NCBI GenBank assembly: GCA_964427535.1 | Contig: CAYRVF010000064.1 | Span: forward strand, 1 to 29,746 | DNA: 29,746 bases | Source of the DNA: CAYRVF01 sp964427535 | GTDB lineage: Bacteria; Chloroflexota; Ktedonobacteria; Ktedonobacterales; JADMIN01 | Direction of reading: 5' to 3' | In this document: positions 1 to 8,254 of the stretch, one piece after another | How the letters are laid out: every line of letters begins with the position of its first letter | How positions within the stretch are numbered: the stretch's first letter is position 1 | Notes under the pieces: model-generated | The model's database searches: none | Seen by the model: the letters and a program-made list of their open reading frames with translations, nothing else | Told to the model about the DNA's origin: nothing | Made by a program: the position numbers and the translations under genes

Positions 1-1282
1 CGAGCACGTCGGCGGCACGTGCATCAACGAGGGCTGCACGCCCACCAAGACGATGGTTGCCAGCGCGCGTGTGGCCTACCTCGCGCGGCGCGCTGCGGAC
101 TACGGCATCGACACCGGGCCGATCTCGGTGGATATGCGCGTCGTCCGCAAGCGCAAGCGCGACATCGTCGAGAGCTTTCGCGGCGGTAGCGAGCGCCGCA
201 TACGCGAGTCCCCTGGGGTGGACCTGATCTTCGGTGAGGCGCGATTCACCGGGCCCCACACCATCGAAGTGCGCCTGCGGGACGGCGGCACACGCGCGCT
301 CTCAGCGGACCTGATCCTGCTGAACACCGGAGACCGCCCCACCATACCTCCCCTGGAGGGCCTGCGGGATGTGCCCTATCTCACATCGACGAGCATCATG
401 GAGCTCGACACCGTGCCCGAGCACCTGATCGTGCTCGGCGGCGGCTATGTGGGGCTGGAGTTCGGCCAGATGTTCCGCCGGTTCGGCAGCCAGGTGACGA
501 TCGTACAGCGTGCGGACAAGCTGCTCACGCGCGAAGACGACGACATCGCGGACGAGGTAGAGAAGATCCTGCGCGAGGACGGCATCGAGGTGCTGCTGCG
601 TACGCAGGCACGGCGCGTCTCACGCGAGGGTAGCACCATTGCGCTTGAGATGGACACGCCCGATGGTGCGCGCACGATTCGCGGCTCGCATCTGCTCGTG
701 GCCGTCGGGCGCACGCCGAATAGCGACACGCTCAATCTCGCGGCGGCAGGCATCTCTGTCGATCCCAAAGGCGCGATCCCCGTCAACGACCGCCTCGAAA
801 CCAACGTGCCCGGCGTCTACGCGGTCGGCGACGTGAAGGGCGGCCCAGCCTTCACACACATCTCGTACGACGACTTCCGCATTCTGCGCACGAACCTGAT
901 TGAGGGCGGACACGCGAGCATCGCCGGGCGCATCGTGCCCTACACGGTCTTCATCGACCCGCAGCTCGGCCGTGTCGGCATGAGCGAGGCCGAAGCGCGG
1001 CAAGCGGGACACGCCATCCGAGTGGCGAAGATGCCGATGAGTTACGTCACCCGCGCGCTGGAGGTCGATGAGCCGCGTGGCGTCATGAAAGCCGTCGTGG
1101 ACGCCTACACACAGCAGATTCTGGGTGCGGCGGTTCTGGGCATCGAGGGCGGCGAGATCATGTCCGCCATCGAGATCGCGATGATGGGCCACCTGCCCTA
1201 TACGGCTCTGCGCGACGCTGTCTTCGCGCACCCCACGCTCGCCGAGTCGCTCAATACCCTGTTCATGGGCATGGACGAGTAG
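1..1282 (+). CDS. FAD/NAD(P)-dependent disulfide oxidoreductase (lipoamide dehydrogenase / MerA-like), 5' partial
   Basis: The frame is open from base 2, so the start and the N-terminal FAD-binding glycine motif lie outside the window. The first visible residues carry the redox-active disulfide pattern GGTCINEGCTPTK (cysteines 7 and 12 of the visible part), which defines class I pyridine nucleotide-disulfide oxidoreductases. Further on are the NAD(P)-binding motif GGGYVGLE, the second FAD contact YAVGDVKGG, and a C-terminal dimerisation domain ending in FAHPTLAES, whose His-Pro..Glu is the usual active-site base pair. Such enzymes move electrons from NAD(P)H through FAD to a disulfide or other oxidant in the cytoplasm. 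The C-terminus (..GMDE) lacks the vicinal Cys-Cys needed by true mercuric reductase, so mercury reduction is not supported. No lipoyl or dehydrogenase partner gene is visible. The substrate is unknown. Confidence 0.9.
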   Translation, partial: EHVGGTCINEGCTPTKTMVASARVAYLARRAADYGIDTGPISVDMRVVRKRKRDIVESFRGGSERRIRESPGVDLIFGEARFTGPHTIEVRLRDGGTRALSADLILLNTGDRPTIPPLEGLRDVPYLTSTSIMELDTVPEHLIVLGGGYVGLEFGQMFRRFGSQVTIVQRADKLLTREDDDIADEVEKILREDGIEVLLRTQARRVSREGSTIALEMDTPDGARTIRGSHLLVAVGRTPNSDTLNLAAAGISVDPKGAIPVNDRLETNVPGVYAVGDVKGGPAFTHISYDDFRILRTNLIEGGHASIAGRIVPYTVFIDPQLGRVGMSEAEARQAGHAIRVAKMPMSYVTRALEVDEPRGVMKAVVDAYTQQILGAAVLGIEGGEIMSAIEIAMMGHLPYTALRDAVFAHPTLAESLNTLFMGMDE

Positions 1283-1299
1283 GTGGCGCGGCGCCACCT
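1281..1299. terminator. GC hairpin overlapping the oxidoreductase stop codon
   Basis: A perfect 19-base odd palindrome, AGGTGGCGC-G-GCGCCACCT, begins inside the TAG stop codon. As RNA it would give an 8-bp stem with a CGG loop. No T-tract follows, so it may be a Rho-assisted or mRNA-stabilising 3' structure rather than a classic intrinsic terminator. Confidence 0.4.
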
Positions 1300-1307
1300 C
1301 CCACTGA

Positions 1308-1441
1308 CCCCTCCCCCAGCTGACGCCGCGAGAAGGGGGACAGACGCGTCGCGCGTACCGCGCTCCTCGTGAGCGGACGTGGCCGCACGTCTCTGGCTCC
1401 TCCCTCTCGGCGTCAGCCGGAGGAGAGGTTGAGAGAGGGGG
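1308..1441. repeat. Pair of C/G-rich imperfect repeats (type A-like)
   Basis: Two C-rich/G-rich segments, at about 1308-1341 and 1394-1441, are related to the type A hairpins seen elsewhere in the window. They also share the inverted 9-mer CTGACGCCG (1320-1328) / CGGCGTCAG (1408-1416), so the two together could fold into one long hairpin between the oxidoreductase and the serine hydrolase gene. Confidence 0.45.
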
Positions 1442-1508
1442 CCAGCTCCGACACACAGCCTCTAGCCTTGCCAACGCGAATCGCGATTCGAGAGAGGGAT
1501 TCGGACGC

Positions 1509-2741
1509 ATGCTACAGCGGACCATCGACGTGTTACCCTCCGCGCGGCCGGAGGATGTGGGTATGTCCTCGGAGCGGCTGGCAGATATCGAGCGGACGCT
1601 CACGGACCACGTCGAGCGGGGACGCCTGCCCGGTGCGGTCGTCGCGGTTGCCCGACGGGACAGGCTCGTCTCCTTCGCGGCCATCGGATACCGTGACCCC
1701 GCGCGAGGCGTGCCGATGACGACCGACACCCTCTTCTGGATCGCCTCGATGACCAAGCCCCTGACGGTTGTGGCGGCGTTGACGCTGGTAGAGCAGGGGA
1801 AGCTGCTGCTGGGTGAGCCGGTGAGCGCCTATCTGCCTCAATTCGGGGAGCGGCAGGTCGCGCGCGTCGTGCCGGATGCCGCCGGCGAGCCAGCCATCGA
1901 AACGGTGCCCGCACGCCGCCAGCCGACCGTGCTGGACCTGATGCGGCACACCTCCGGCATCATCGCGGGCCACCTGGAGTCGTCGCCCATCCACCGGCTC
2001 TATGCGGACGCCGTGGGGAACGGCATGACACCCTATACCGGCGCGGAGTTTCTGGAGCGACTGAGCCGTCTGCCGCTGCTCCACCAGCCAGGCGAGGTTT
2101 GGCACTACAGCTTCGGCATCGAGCTGCTCGGTCTGATCGTCGAGTCGCTCACCGGGCAGCCGCTGGGGGCGTATCTGCGGGAGTCCGTGTTCGGCCCGCT
2201 GGGCATGGCCGATACCGGCTTCGGCGTTCCCGCGGACCAGTGGAGCCGCTACGCGCAGCCGCTCTCACCTGATCCCGAGACGGGGCAACCGCTGCGTCTG
2301 CCTGACCTCACCGCGGCACGGTTCGACTCTGGCGGCGCGGGTGCGGTCAGCACCGTGGGCGACTATCTGCGTTTCGCCTGCATGCTGGAAAATCGCGGGG
2401 CGCTGGGCGATACGCGTGTCCTAGGCCGCAAGACCGTCGAGTTCATGACGGCGGACCAGCTTTGGCCGGGAATTGACGACGCTCGCATCGGCGCGACCGA
2501 TCCGCTGAGCGCGGGCTACGGCTTCGGCCTGGGCGTGGCCGTGCGCCGGACGACGGGTGGAGCGTCCGTGCTCGGCTCGCCGGGCGACTACTCCTGGCCG
2601 GGCTCGGGTGGCACGTACTGGTGGGCCGACCCAAGCGAGCGCCTGGTGGCCGTCTTCATGGCGGCCACGCCGACACGGCAGGCCCGCACCTACTACAGCC
2701 AGCTTGTTCGAGCGCTCGTGCTGCGGGCCATCGTCGATTGA
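1509..2741 (+). CDS. Serine hydrolase of the class C beta-lactamase / penicillin-binding fold
   Basis: This 410-residue protein belongs to the beta-lactamase (PF00144) family of serine hydrolases. The nucleophile motif is S80-M-T-K83, and HTSGI near residue 146 is the usual helix signature. The second catalytic motif reads Y199-S-F instead of the common Y-x-N, as in many esterase-type members. The third box corresponds to the GSGG segment before WADPSERL. No signal peptide is seen, so the protein is probably cytoplasmic. Family members include esterases, D-aminopeptidases and transesterases; antibiotic hydrolysis is not implied. The ATG start is preceded by a GAGAGAGGGA purine tract about ten bases upstream. 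The gene converges on the minus-strand thioesterase, with a hairpin between them. The substrate is unknown. Confidence 0.88.
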   Translation: MLQRTIDVLPSARPEDVGMSSERLADIERTLTDHVERGRLPGAVVAVARRDRLVSFAAIGYRDPARGVPMTTDTLFWIASMTKPLTVVAALTLVEQGKLLLGEPVSAYLPQFGERQVARVVPDAAGEPAIETVPARRQPTVLDLMRHTSGIIAGHLESSPIHRLYADAVGNGMTPYTGAEFLERLSRLPLLHQPGEVWHYSFGIELLGLIVESLTGQPLGAYLRESVFGPLGMADTGFGVPADQWSRYAQPLSPDPETGQPLRLPDLTAARFDSGGAGAVSTVGDYLRFACMLENRGALGDTRVLGRKTVEFMTADQLWPGIDDARIGATDPLSAGYGFGLGVAVRRTTGGASVLGSPGDYSWPGSGGTYWWADPSERLVAVFMAATPTRQARTYYSQLVRALVLRAIVD

Positions 2742-2775
2742 TGCGCGTCGATCAGCAACTTCATCGCGGAGGAAA

Positions 2776-2810
2776 GTGAGCGCCGGGCAGTGCGACTCCC
2801 CGGCGCTCAC
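2776..2810. terminator. Bidirectional hairpin between convergent genes
   Basis: A perfect 12-bp stem, GTGAGCGCCGGG (2776-2787) with CCCGGCGCTCAC (2799-2810), encloses an 11-base loop. It lies in the 74-base space between the stop codons of two convergent genes. The minus strand reads TTTCC after the stem; the plus strand has no clear T-run. Position and stem strength suggest termination for both transcripts. Confidence 0.65.
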
Positions 2811-2815
2811 AGAGA

Positions 2816-3325
2816 CTATTCGTCCGCTGTCGGCTCGGCCTCTGGCGCGGGCCTGGCCGGGAGCGGATGGTCGAACCGGCGGTAGATGGCGCGGCACCGC
2901 GAGCAGACCTTGCCGTTCACGTCGTGGCAGATGCCTTCGACGAAGAAGATGTGGTTGCCGCCACTTAGCACGTGCGCCTCGAACGTGAGCGGCGTGTCGT
3001 AGGCGGGATGCTCGTAGGTCATATCCAGCGTGACGGTCACCTGTGGGCGCGTGCCGTGCGCCAGCGACGCCACCGCGGCGCCCGTCACGATATCGAAGAT
3101 GTACGCCTGTACCGCGCCGGTGACGGCCCGCCCGCCGACGCCCGCGCCGCGATGGTGGCGTCCCGCTGGCTCGAAGGTCGCCGTGGCATGCCCGTCCGCG
3201 CTCTCGGTGATGCGCGCGCCCATCCACGACACCATCTCCATCTGGTTCCAGTACTCATAGAACTGAGGTGTGCCGCGGGTGTCGTTCCGCTCCGATGTGG
3301 CAGGCGTGAAGAACTCGTCGCTCAT
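2816..3325 (-). CDS. Hotdog-fold thioesterase family protein (PaaI/acyl-CoA thioesterase-like)
   Basis: This 169-residue protein resembles PaaI-type hotdog thioesterases, which hydrolyse acyl-CoA or aryl-CoA thioesters. It has an N-terminal helix region, then a block rich in small residues containing HRGAGVGGRAV, a helix AYIFDIVTGAAVASLAHG, and beta strands with TVTLDMTYEHPAY. Two cysteines (CSRCR) near the C-terminus are unusual for the family and could bind metal or simply be exposed. I chose ATG at 3325 because a GGGAGAAGAG ribosome site precedes it and its ATGA overlaps the stop of the upstream bioY frame, a sign of translational coupling. A longer in-frame extension would run deep into bioY. 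Family assignment is moderate and the substrate is unknown. Confidence 0.68.
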   Translation of the reverse strand: MSDEFFTPATSERNDTRGTPQFYEYWNQMEMVSWMGARITESADGHATATFEPAGRHHRGAGVGGRAVTGAVQAYIFDIVTGAAVASLAHGTRPQVTVTLDMTYEHPAYDTPLTFEAHVLSGGNHIFFVEGICHDVNGKVCSRCRAIYRRFDHPLPARPAPEAEPTADE

Positions 3326-4113
3326 AGGCTCTTCTCCCGGCTCGCGGCGCGCTCGGTCAGCCACCACGCCGCGGGCAACACCAGCGCCGCCGCGAGCAGC
3401 TTGAGCGCGTCGCCAACAACGAACGGCGCGAGACCGAGCGCGACGACGTGTGACCAGCCGGTGAACTGCGCCAGCCACGTCAGACCGCAGAGAAAGATGA
3501 CGACCTCACCGGCGAGCATCGCGGCGAGCGAACGCGGCAGCGTGCGGTCCCAGCCGTGCTCGGCGAGCCAGCCCACGACTCCGGCGGCGAGCACAAAGCC
3601 GAGTAGATAGCCGAACGTAGCCGAGCCAGCCACCGCCGCGAAGAACGGCAAGCCCGCCGTGCCGCCGAGCACGTAGACCAATGTCGTCGTGAAGCCGCGC
3701 CGCCAGCCATACGCCGCGCCAAGCAGCAGCACCGCGAAGGTCTGCCCGGTGACCGGCACCGGCGTGAATGGCAGTGTGATCTGCGCGCGCGCCGCCAGCG
3801 CGAGGAACAGCACACCGCCGACGACCAGCGTGACCTCACGGCCCAGCCCGATCGCGGCGAGCAGCGCGCCCAGTCCGACGCCGCCAGCCACAAGCGCGCC
3901 ATACGTCACAGATGTGCCCGCGACCTGGGCGCCGAGCAGGTGCATCGAGAGCAGTGTCTCGTACCACGCCGCCATCGCGAGCAGAAGCACGCCACCAGCG
4001 AGCAGAGCAGCGGTTGGGGAGATGAGGCGACGCGCCTCCGCCGAGGTGGAGCGAGATGCCGGAAGCGTCAGGGCGTCGACGAGCGCGCCGTGGGAATGTG
4101 CGCGGGAGAGCAT
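3322..4113 (-). CDS. bioY: BioY-family biotin transporter S component with extra N-terminal membrane helices
   Basis: The C-terminal ~170 residues match BioY, the membrane substrate-binding component for biotin uptake, which works alone or with an ECF energising module. Diagnostic stretches are ITLPFTPVPVTGQTFAVLL, the glycine-rich LVYVLGGTAGLPFF, and LGLAPFVVGDALKL near the end. Typical BioY proteins are about 180-200 residues. This one has 263, with roughly 90 extra N-terminal residues that carry at least two more hydrophobic segments (about 33-52 and 66-87). The ATG start has a GGAGG ribosome site (4125-4129, minus strand) eleven bases upstream. The stop overlaps the start of the thioesterase gene. 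No ECF ATPase genes are nearby and no BirA operator was recognised. Confidence 0.88.
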   Translation of the reverse strand: MLSRAHSHGALVDALTLPASRSTSAEARRLISPTAALLAGGVLLLAMAAWYETLLSMHLLGAQVAGTSVTYGALVAGGVGLGALLAAIGLGREVTLVVGGVLFLALAARAQITLPFTPVPVTGQTFAVLLLGAAYGWRRGFTTTLVYVLGGTAGLPFFAAVAGSATFGYLLGFVLAAGVVGWLAEHGWDRTLPRSLAAMLAGEVVIFLCGLTWLAQFTGWSHVVALGLAPFVVGDALKLLAAALVLPAAWWLTERAASREKSL

Positions 4114-4161
4114 GATCGGGTCAACCTCCAGAACTCAATGAATCGACAGGATGCAGGAGCC

Positions 4162-4167
4162 AGTATA
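4162..4167 (-). promoter_or_regulatory. bioY: Putative -10 element for bioY-thioesterase
   Basis: The minus strand reads TATACT here, about 49 bases before the bioY start, which suits a sigma-70 -10 box with a short leader. No convincing -35 hexamer is seen at 16-18 bases. Confidence 0.35.
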
Positions 4168-4198
4168 GCCCCAAACCTGGCTCTCAGGCGAGGATGCA

Positions 4199-4234
4199 CC
4201 TCTCCCCCTATTCCCTCCCTTCCAATGGGAGAGG
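4199..4234. repeat. Type A dispersed repeat (degenerate)
   Basis: CCTCTCCC at the left and GGGAGAGG at the right flank a C/T-rich centre, giving an imperfect hairpin of the same family as the better copies at 16630 and 20597. Confidence 0.5.
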
Positions 4235-4291
4235 TAGTACGGCGTACACATCCGCAAAGCAGGCAGACGTCACGAGCAGGGAGGTTTAGTT

Positions 4292-4332
4292 GGGCCTCAC
4301 CCCCGGCCCTTCTCCCTACGGGGCGAGGGGAG
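4292..4332 (+). repeat. Type A dispersed repeat
   Basis: It begins GGGCCTCACCCCCGGCCC, like the copy at 20597, and continues into an imperfect CCTTCTCCC / GGGGCGAGGGGAG hairpin. Confidence 0.6.
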
Positions 4333-4370
4333 ATCGTGCGGCGAGTGGGTTAAGGCGACAGGGCCCGAAT

Positions 4371-4416
4371 AGCGACTCTCTCCCTCAAGGGAATGGGTTG
4401 GGGGGGTAGGTTCTGC
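4371..4416 (+). repeat. Type B dispersed repeat
   Basis: It has the type B layout: AGCGAC, then the TCCCTCAAGGGAA core, a G-run, and TAGGTTCTGC. Related copies are at 11742, 17474, 22291 and, inverted, 18465 and 20501. Confidence 0.65.
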
Positions 4417-4662
4417 GCGTGGCCGGGGGAATGCGACCCCTCTCACACGCTTCACATCTCGTTCTCGTGTGGCTCACATGCTGGCGCCAGATGCAGACCA
4501 GCAGACCGCCTTTCTTTCTCATTGGGTTGCCAAGCCAAAACTCGACCACATACCATGATTGCTGCGGAGCGCGTGCCATTGCGCCTACTCGCGTCTCGCT
4601 CGCAACGTTTGGACGGCCCCGGAACACTTTCGATAGAGATAGGGCAGTGGGGAGGTTGGTTG

Positions 4663-7600
4663 ATGGGCAGGGATTCGCGAAGCCCGTATGACGACTATGA
4701 TGAGCGGAGCAGCCGGAGCCGTCCGCCGCAGTCGCGCAGTGAGCGCGAGGGTGCGTCCCGGCCGCCGAGCCATCGCGGAGGGATGGCACCCTCCAGTCGC
4801 CCACCGTCGCCCTCCAGCCGCTCCGCTGAGGGGAACCGCAATGGGTCGCGAACCAGTGGCCCCTCTGGTCCCGATGGACGTCGCGCGGCTCCCTCGCCGC
4901 GCTCGGGCGGGCTCCTCAGCCGTTCCGTCGCTCCCAGTGACCCGGACTCGCAGGTGACGACCTCGCGGCGGCCGGACGGTCCATCGCGTGGTGGCAACGT
5001 GCCGACACGCGGGATGGGGCGCGACGAGGGCCGTCGTAGTGACGACCCTGCGACGCGCGGCACGCGTGGGCGCCGCCCCGACGACGACGAGCCGTATGAT
5101 GAGCGCCCGGCTCGTGAGGAGCGCGGCGACCGGCGCGGGTTGCGCACACGCGCGCGTGATGCGTCGCGCAGCATGTCGCAGCGATTGAGCGCCCTTGTGC
5201 AGAGCACCGGACAGGTGTTGCGCCGCGAAGCCTCAACTATCGCACGTGCGGGCCGCCCCGCGACATCTGACGGTGGACGCCCGATCGCGCCGCCGCCGGG
5301 ATACCCCGTCGATGTGGCACCGCAACGCTTCCGCCGCTCGCGTATTCGGATGCGCGCGCGCAAGTGGCGCCTGGGGCGCGTGCGCCCGAACCCCATCGGC
5401 TATGCCATCACCGTTGCGCTGCTCGTGATCGCGGCGGTCGCGGCGGCGGGCGCGGGTGGAGCGGGCGGCTTCTATGCCCTGAGCTACTACAACCAGCACC
5501 GCGCGCAGATTCAGGCCATCGCCGATCTGCGGAACGCGCAGAATACCGTCATCTACGACCGCAACGGCACTGTGCTCTATCAGGCGACGGGAGACCAAGG
5601 CTTCAACATCTACGTCCCCTTCGACCACCTGAACAAACAGCTCCAGACGGCGACGATCGATACCGAGAACCACAGCTTCTACCAGGATATTGGCATCGAC
5701 TTTACCGCCCTTGCCCGCTCTGGCGTGGCCGACCTGAAGGCTGGAGGAGCCGCACAGGGCGCCTCGACCATCACGCAGCAGCTCGTGAAGAACATCGTTA
5801 TCGACAACCGGTCGAAGACGGTTCAGCGAAAGATCAACGAGGCGATTCTGGCGTACGGCGTCACGCTCAACTATGAGAAGTGGCAGATTCTGGAGATGTA
5901 TCTCAACACCATTGACTATGGTGACCAGAATCTCGGCATCGAGGCCGCCGCGCAGAACTACTTTGGCCTGCAGGTGAAGACCAATCCTGATGGTAGCAAG
6001 ACATTCGCGAACCAGCAGTTGACGCTGCCCGAGATCGCGCTGCTCGTCGGTTTACCGAACGAGCCGACGACGTTGCTGCCCGTGCAATATTCGTGTGACA
6101 ACGCGCCCTGCCAGACGAACAAGTGGGATAACCCCTGCGTGGGCGATCCCTCGGCATCTGGCTGTGTCTTCAACGATAACTACGATGTGGGCAAGAATGG
6201 ACACGAATGGCTCGACTGGCGGCGCGCGCGCGACGTGCTCGGCAGCATGTTGCGCTACGGCGACATCAGCCAGAGCCAGTACGACACCGCGCTCAACCAG
6301 GTGAAGACCATCCTTGTCAATCAGGGCGTGAAGGACTGGCGCACGAGCAATAGCAGCGGCGCCGTGCGTGGCGTTCTCAAGCGGGCGCCGAGCTTCGTCG
6401 ACTACATCATGCAGCAGCTCCGTGACGACTTCAACGTCGCGCGCCCCGAGACGGCCGGCCTGAAGGTCTACACGACGCTCGACTATAACCTGCAGCAGAC
6501 GGCCGAGAGCACCATCGACAACTACATCAACAAGACCCATACACTGGCGTGGTCGTCGTACTGCGGCGGTCAGGGAGCGAACTGTACGCGGCCGCCTCTC
6601 TCGGCGCCGGGATCGCAAGGCGGGGGCAACGCGCATGACGCCGCGCTCACGGCCATCGACCCACGCACTGGCGACATCCTGGCGATGGTCGGCACGGCGA
6701 ACTACGGCGACCCGAATCCGTTGGTCGGCGGGTATAACAACGTCGCCACCGCCCCGCGCTCGCTCGGTTCGTCGGTCAAGCCGGTGATCTACAGCACCGC
6801 CTTCCAGATGGGGTGGTATCCTGGCCTGATGCTGCAGGATCAGCCGGTCTGCTTCCCCAATCCAACGGGCGACAACACGCCCGACCCGGCCGCGCCAAAC
6901 TGCAAGGGCTTTTACGTCCCGCACAACTTCGAGGAGAACAGCTTCTCGGGCAACGCACCCATTCGTGTGATGCTGGCCAACTCACTGAACGTGCCCGCGA
7001 CCGAGGCGCTCTCGTTCGTCGGCGGTGATCCGGCGACCTCGACCAACGTGTTGGCGATGGCCAACCGGCTGGGGATCCAGACGTGGAAGAAAGGGGCAAT
7101 TGGGCCGACGACGGCACTGGGCGCGCAGAACACGCGCCTGATCGACCTGACGAGCGCCTTCTCGACCTTCGCCAATGGGGGTGTGCGCGCGACTCCGCGC
7201 TCGATTCTGAAGATCGAGCGTGCTGATGGAACGCAGCTCTGGCCGGTGCCGCCCGCACAGGTGCCCGCCCAGCCGCAACTCGCCCGCGTGATAAGCCCCG
7301 AGGCGGCGTACGAGATCACATCGGTGCTCACCGACAACCAGGCGCGCGGCGCGGACTTCAACGACAACAACCCGCTGTTCTTCGACGATCCGACGGTGCC
7401 CGCCAACAACCTTAACTTCCCGGCAGTCGCGGCCAAGACCGGTACGGCGCAGGGTAAGAACGCGCCAACCGACATCGTGACGATGGGGTACTCACCGTAT
7501 ATGGCTCTGGGCGTCTGGATGGGCAACGCCGACGGCACCGAGCTTGTGCCGGGCATCATCGGTATCGCGGGCGCCGGCTATATCTTCCACGACGTGATGG

Positions 7601-7851
7601 CATGGGCGATTCAGAACTACCACTGGCCGACCACTTCCCGCTTCGCGATCCCGGCCGACATGGCGCAGGGCATCTTCAACTGCAGCGATGGGCTTGCTCC
7701 GCACAAGGGCGAGACGATGGGTGAGTGCGTGCGCGATACCAGCCACCCTGGCTCTGTGAATCTGTACGCTGGCTTCAACCCCCCGTTTGGCACCGATCGC
7801 CGTGTGAATCAGGATTGGTATATCAAGGGGCAGGAACCGTTGGAGTCGTGA
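4663..7851 (+). CDS. Class A penicillin-binding protein (glycosyltransferase GT51 + transpeptidase)
   Basis: This bifunctional peptidoglycan synthase of 1062 residues polymerises lipid II and cross-links stem peptides outside the membrane. Residues 1-240 are a low-complexity Arg/Ser/Pro/Asp-rich cytoplasmic region, followed by one membrane anchor at about 243-275. The GT51 domain has E335 in TENHSFYQDIGID (E-N-H where E-D-x is usual), then GASTITQQLVKN (residues 366-377) and ILEMYLNTIDYG. The transpeptidase domain has S703-S-V-K706 (SxxK), S774-L-N776 (SxN) and K925-T-G927. ATG 4663 is chosen because GGAGG lies at 4651-4655, seven bases upstream. The in-frame upstream extension crosses repeats and looks non-coding. 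The domains are certain; the role relative to other PBPs cannot be told from this window. Confidence 0.96.
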   Translation: MGRDSRSPYDDYDERSSRSRPPQSRSEREGASRPPSHRGGMAPSSRPPSPSSRSAEGNRNGSRTSGPSGPDGRRAAPSPRSGGLLSRSVAPSDPDSQVTTSRRPDGPSRGGNVPTRGMGRDEGRRSDDPATRGTRGRRPDDDEPYDERPAREERGDRRGLRTRARDASRSMSQRLSALVQSTGQVLRREASTIARAGRPATSDGGRPIAPPPGYPVDVAPQRFRRSRIRMRARKWRLGRVRPNPIGYAITVALLVIAAVAAAGAGGAGGFYALSYYNQHRAQIQAIADLRNAQNTVIYDRNGTVLYQATGDQGFNIYVPFDHLNKQLQTATIDTENHSFYQDIGIDFTALARSGVADLKAGGAAQGASTITQQLVKNIVIDNRSKTVQRKINEAILAYGVTLNYEKWQILEMYLNTIDYGDQNLGIEAAAQNYFGLQVKTNPDGSKTFANQQLTLPEIALLVGLPNEPTTLLPVQYSCDNAPCQTNKWDNPCVGDPSASGCVFNDNYDVGKNGHEWLDWRRARDVLGSMLRYGDISQSQYDTALNQVKTILVNQGVKDWRTSNSSGAVRGVLKRAPSFVDYIMQQLRDDFNVARPETAGLKVYTTLDYNLQQTAESTIDNYINKTHTLAWSSYCGGQGANCTRPPLSAPGSQGGGNAHDAALTAIDPRTGDILAMVGTANYGDPNPLVGGYNNVATAPRSLGSSVKPVIYSTAFQMGWYPGLMLQDQPVCFPNPTGDNTPDPAAPNCKGFYVPHNFEENSFSGNAPIRVMLANSLNVPATEALSFVGGDPATSTNVLAMANRLGIQTWKKGAIGPTTALGAQNTRLIDLTSAFSTFANGGVRATPRSILKIERADGTQLWPVPPAQVPAQPQLARVISPEAAYEITSVLTDNQARGADFNDNNPLFFDDPTVPANNLNFPAVAAKTGTAQGKNAPTDIVTMGYSPYMALGVWMGNADGTELVPGIIGIAGAGYIFHDVMAWAIQNYHWPTTSRFAIPADMAQGIFNCSDGLAPHKGETMGECVRDTSHPGSVNLYAGFNPPFGTDRRVNQDWYIKGQEPLES

Positions 7852-8254
7852 AGTCGGGGCAGCGAGGCGGATGGGACAACAATTCCACATGCTCTCGCTG
7901 CCCTCGACCGTTCGCGCTGCTCCTGGCCCCTCTCCACATACGGAGAGGGGTCGTTTGTTCATGGGCGCCATTCGCTAGCGAGAGACTGTCCCGCCATGGC
8001 CTTCGGCAGCGCGCCTGCTGTCGTAGCCAGAGGCGTATCGCGTCCTCCGGGTATACTGCACTGACGAGCCATTACACGCGAGCGGGTACGGCGTTGCAGG
8101 TGTGCTGCCCACCTCTGCTCCTGCTCGTGTGAACAGCGATTTCCGGATTTGACCGTATGCGACGGAAGAGGACGCGGAGGGCGCATCCCTCCAAGATGGG
8201 CGCGTCGCTCAGAAGTCGCGTCGGGATAAAGACGAGAGACGGAGAACAGTCATC
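7852..8254. other. Intergenic region between PBP and sigma factor genes
   Basis: This 403-base space holds a 10-bp inverted repeat (GGGCAGCGAG 7857-7866, CTCGCTGCCC 7894-7903) just after the PBP stop, then the hairpin at 7927-7960. A TATACT at 8052-8057 could be the -10 box for the sigma operon, without a clear -35. The remaining ~200 bases upstream of 8255 look like leader. No gene is supported. Confidence 0.5.
7927..7960 (+). terminator. Hairpin with T-rich tail downstream of the PBP gene
   Basis: A 9-bp perfect stem, CCCCTCTCC (7927-7935) with GGAGAGGGG (7942-7950), has an ACATAC loop and is followed by TCGTTTGTTC. The stem sequence equals the type A repeat core, so here a repeat copy appears to serve as a terminator. 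Confidence 0.6.

Larger units (their letters stand above)
4114..4662. other. Divergent intergenic region between bioY and the PBP gene
   Basis: This 549-base space separates two divergent genes. It holds three dispersed repeats (4199-4234, 4292-4332, 4371-4416) and then about 240 less G+C-rich bases leading to the PBP ribosome site. One frame stays open from 4393 into the PBP gene, but it crosses the repeats and has no protein-like composition. I see no further gene. Confidence 0.6.

Noticed and set aside
1..1282. Mercuric reductase
   Set aside because: The C-terminal Cys pair and any mer operon genes are missing; only the general disulfide oxidoreductase family is supported.
620..1756. 378-codon minus-strand frame antisense to the oxidoreductase
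   Set aside because: The plus strand carries the disulfide, NAD and FAD motifs. The antisense product is low complexity and crosses the repeats and the next gene start.
1509..2741. An antibiotic-resistance beta-lactamase
   Set aside because: No signal peptide, Y-S-F instead of Y-x-N, and no resistance context. The fold is shared by many esterases.
4393..4662. An N-terminal extension of the PBP gene
   Set aside because: It runs through a type B repeat and has no ribosome site; GGAGG directly before ATG 4663 decides the start.
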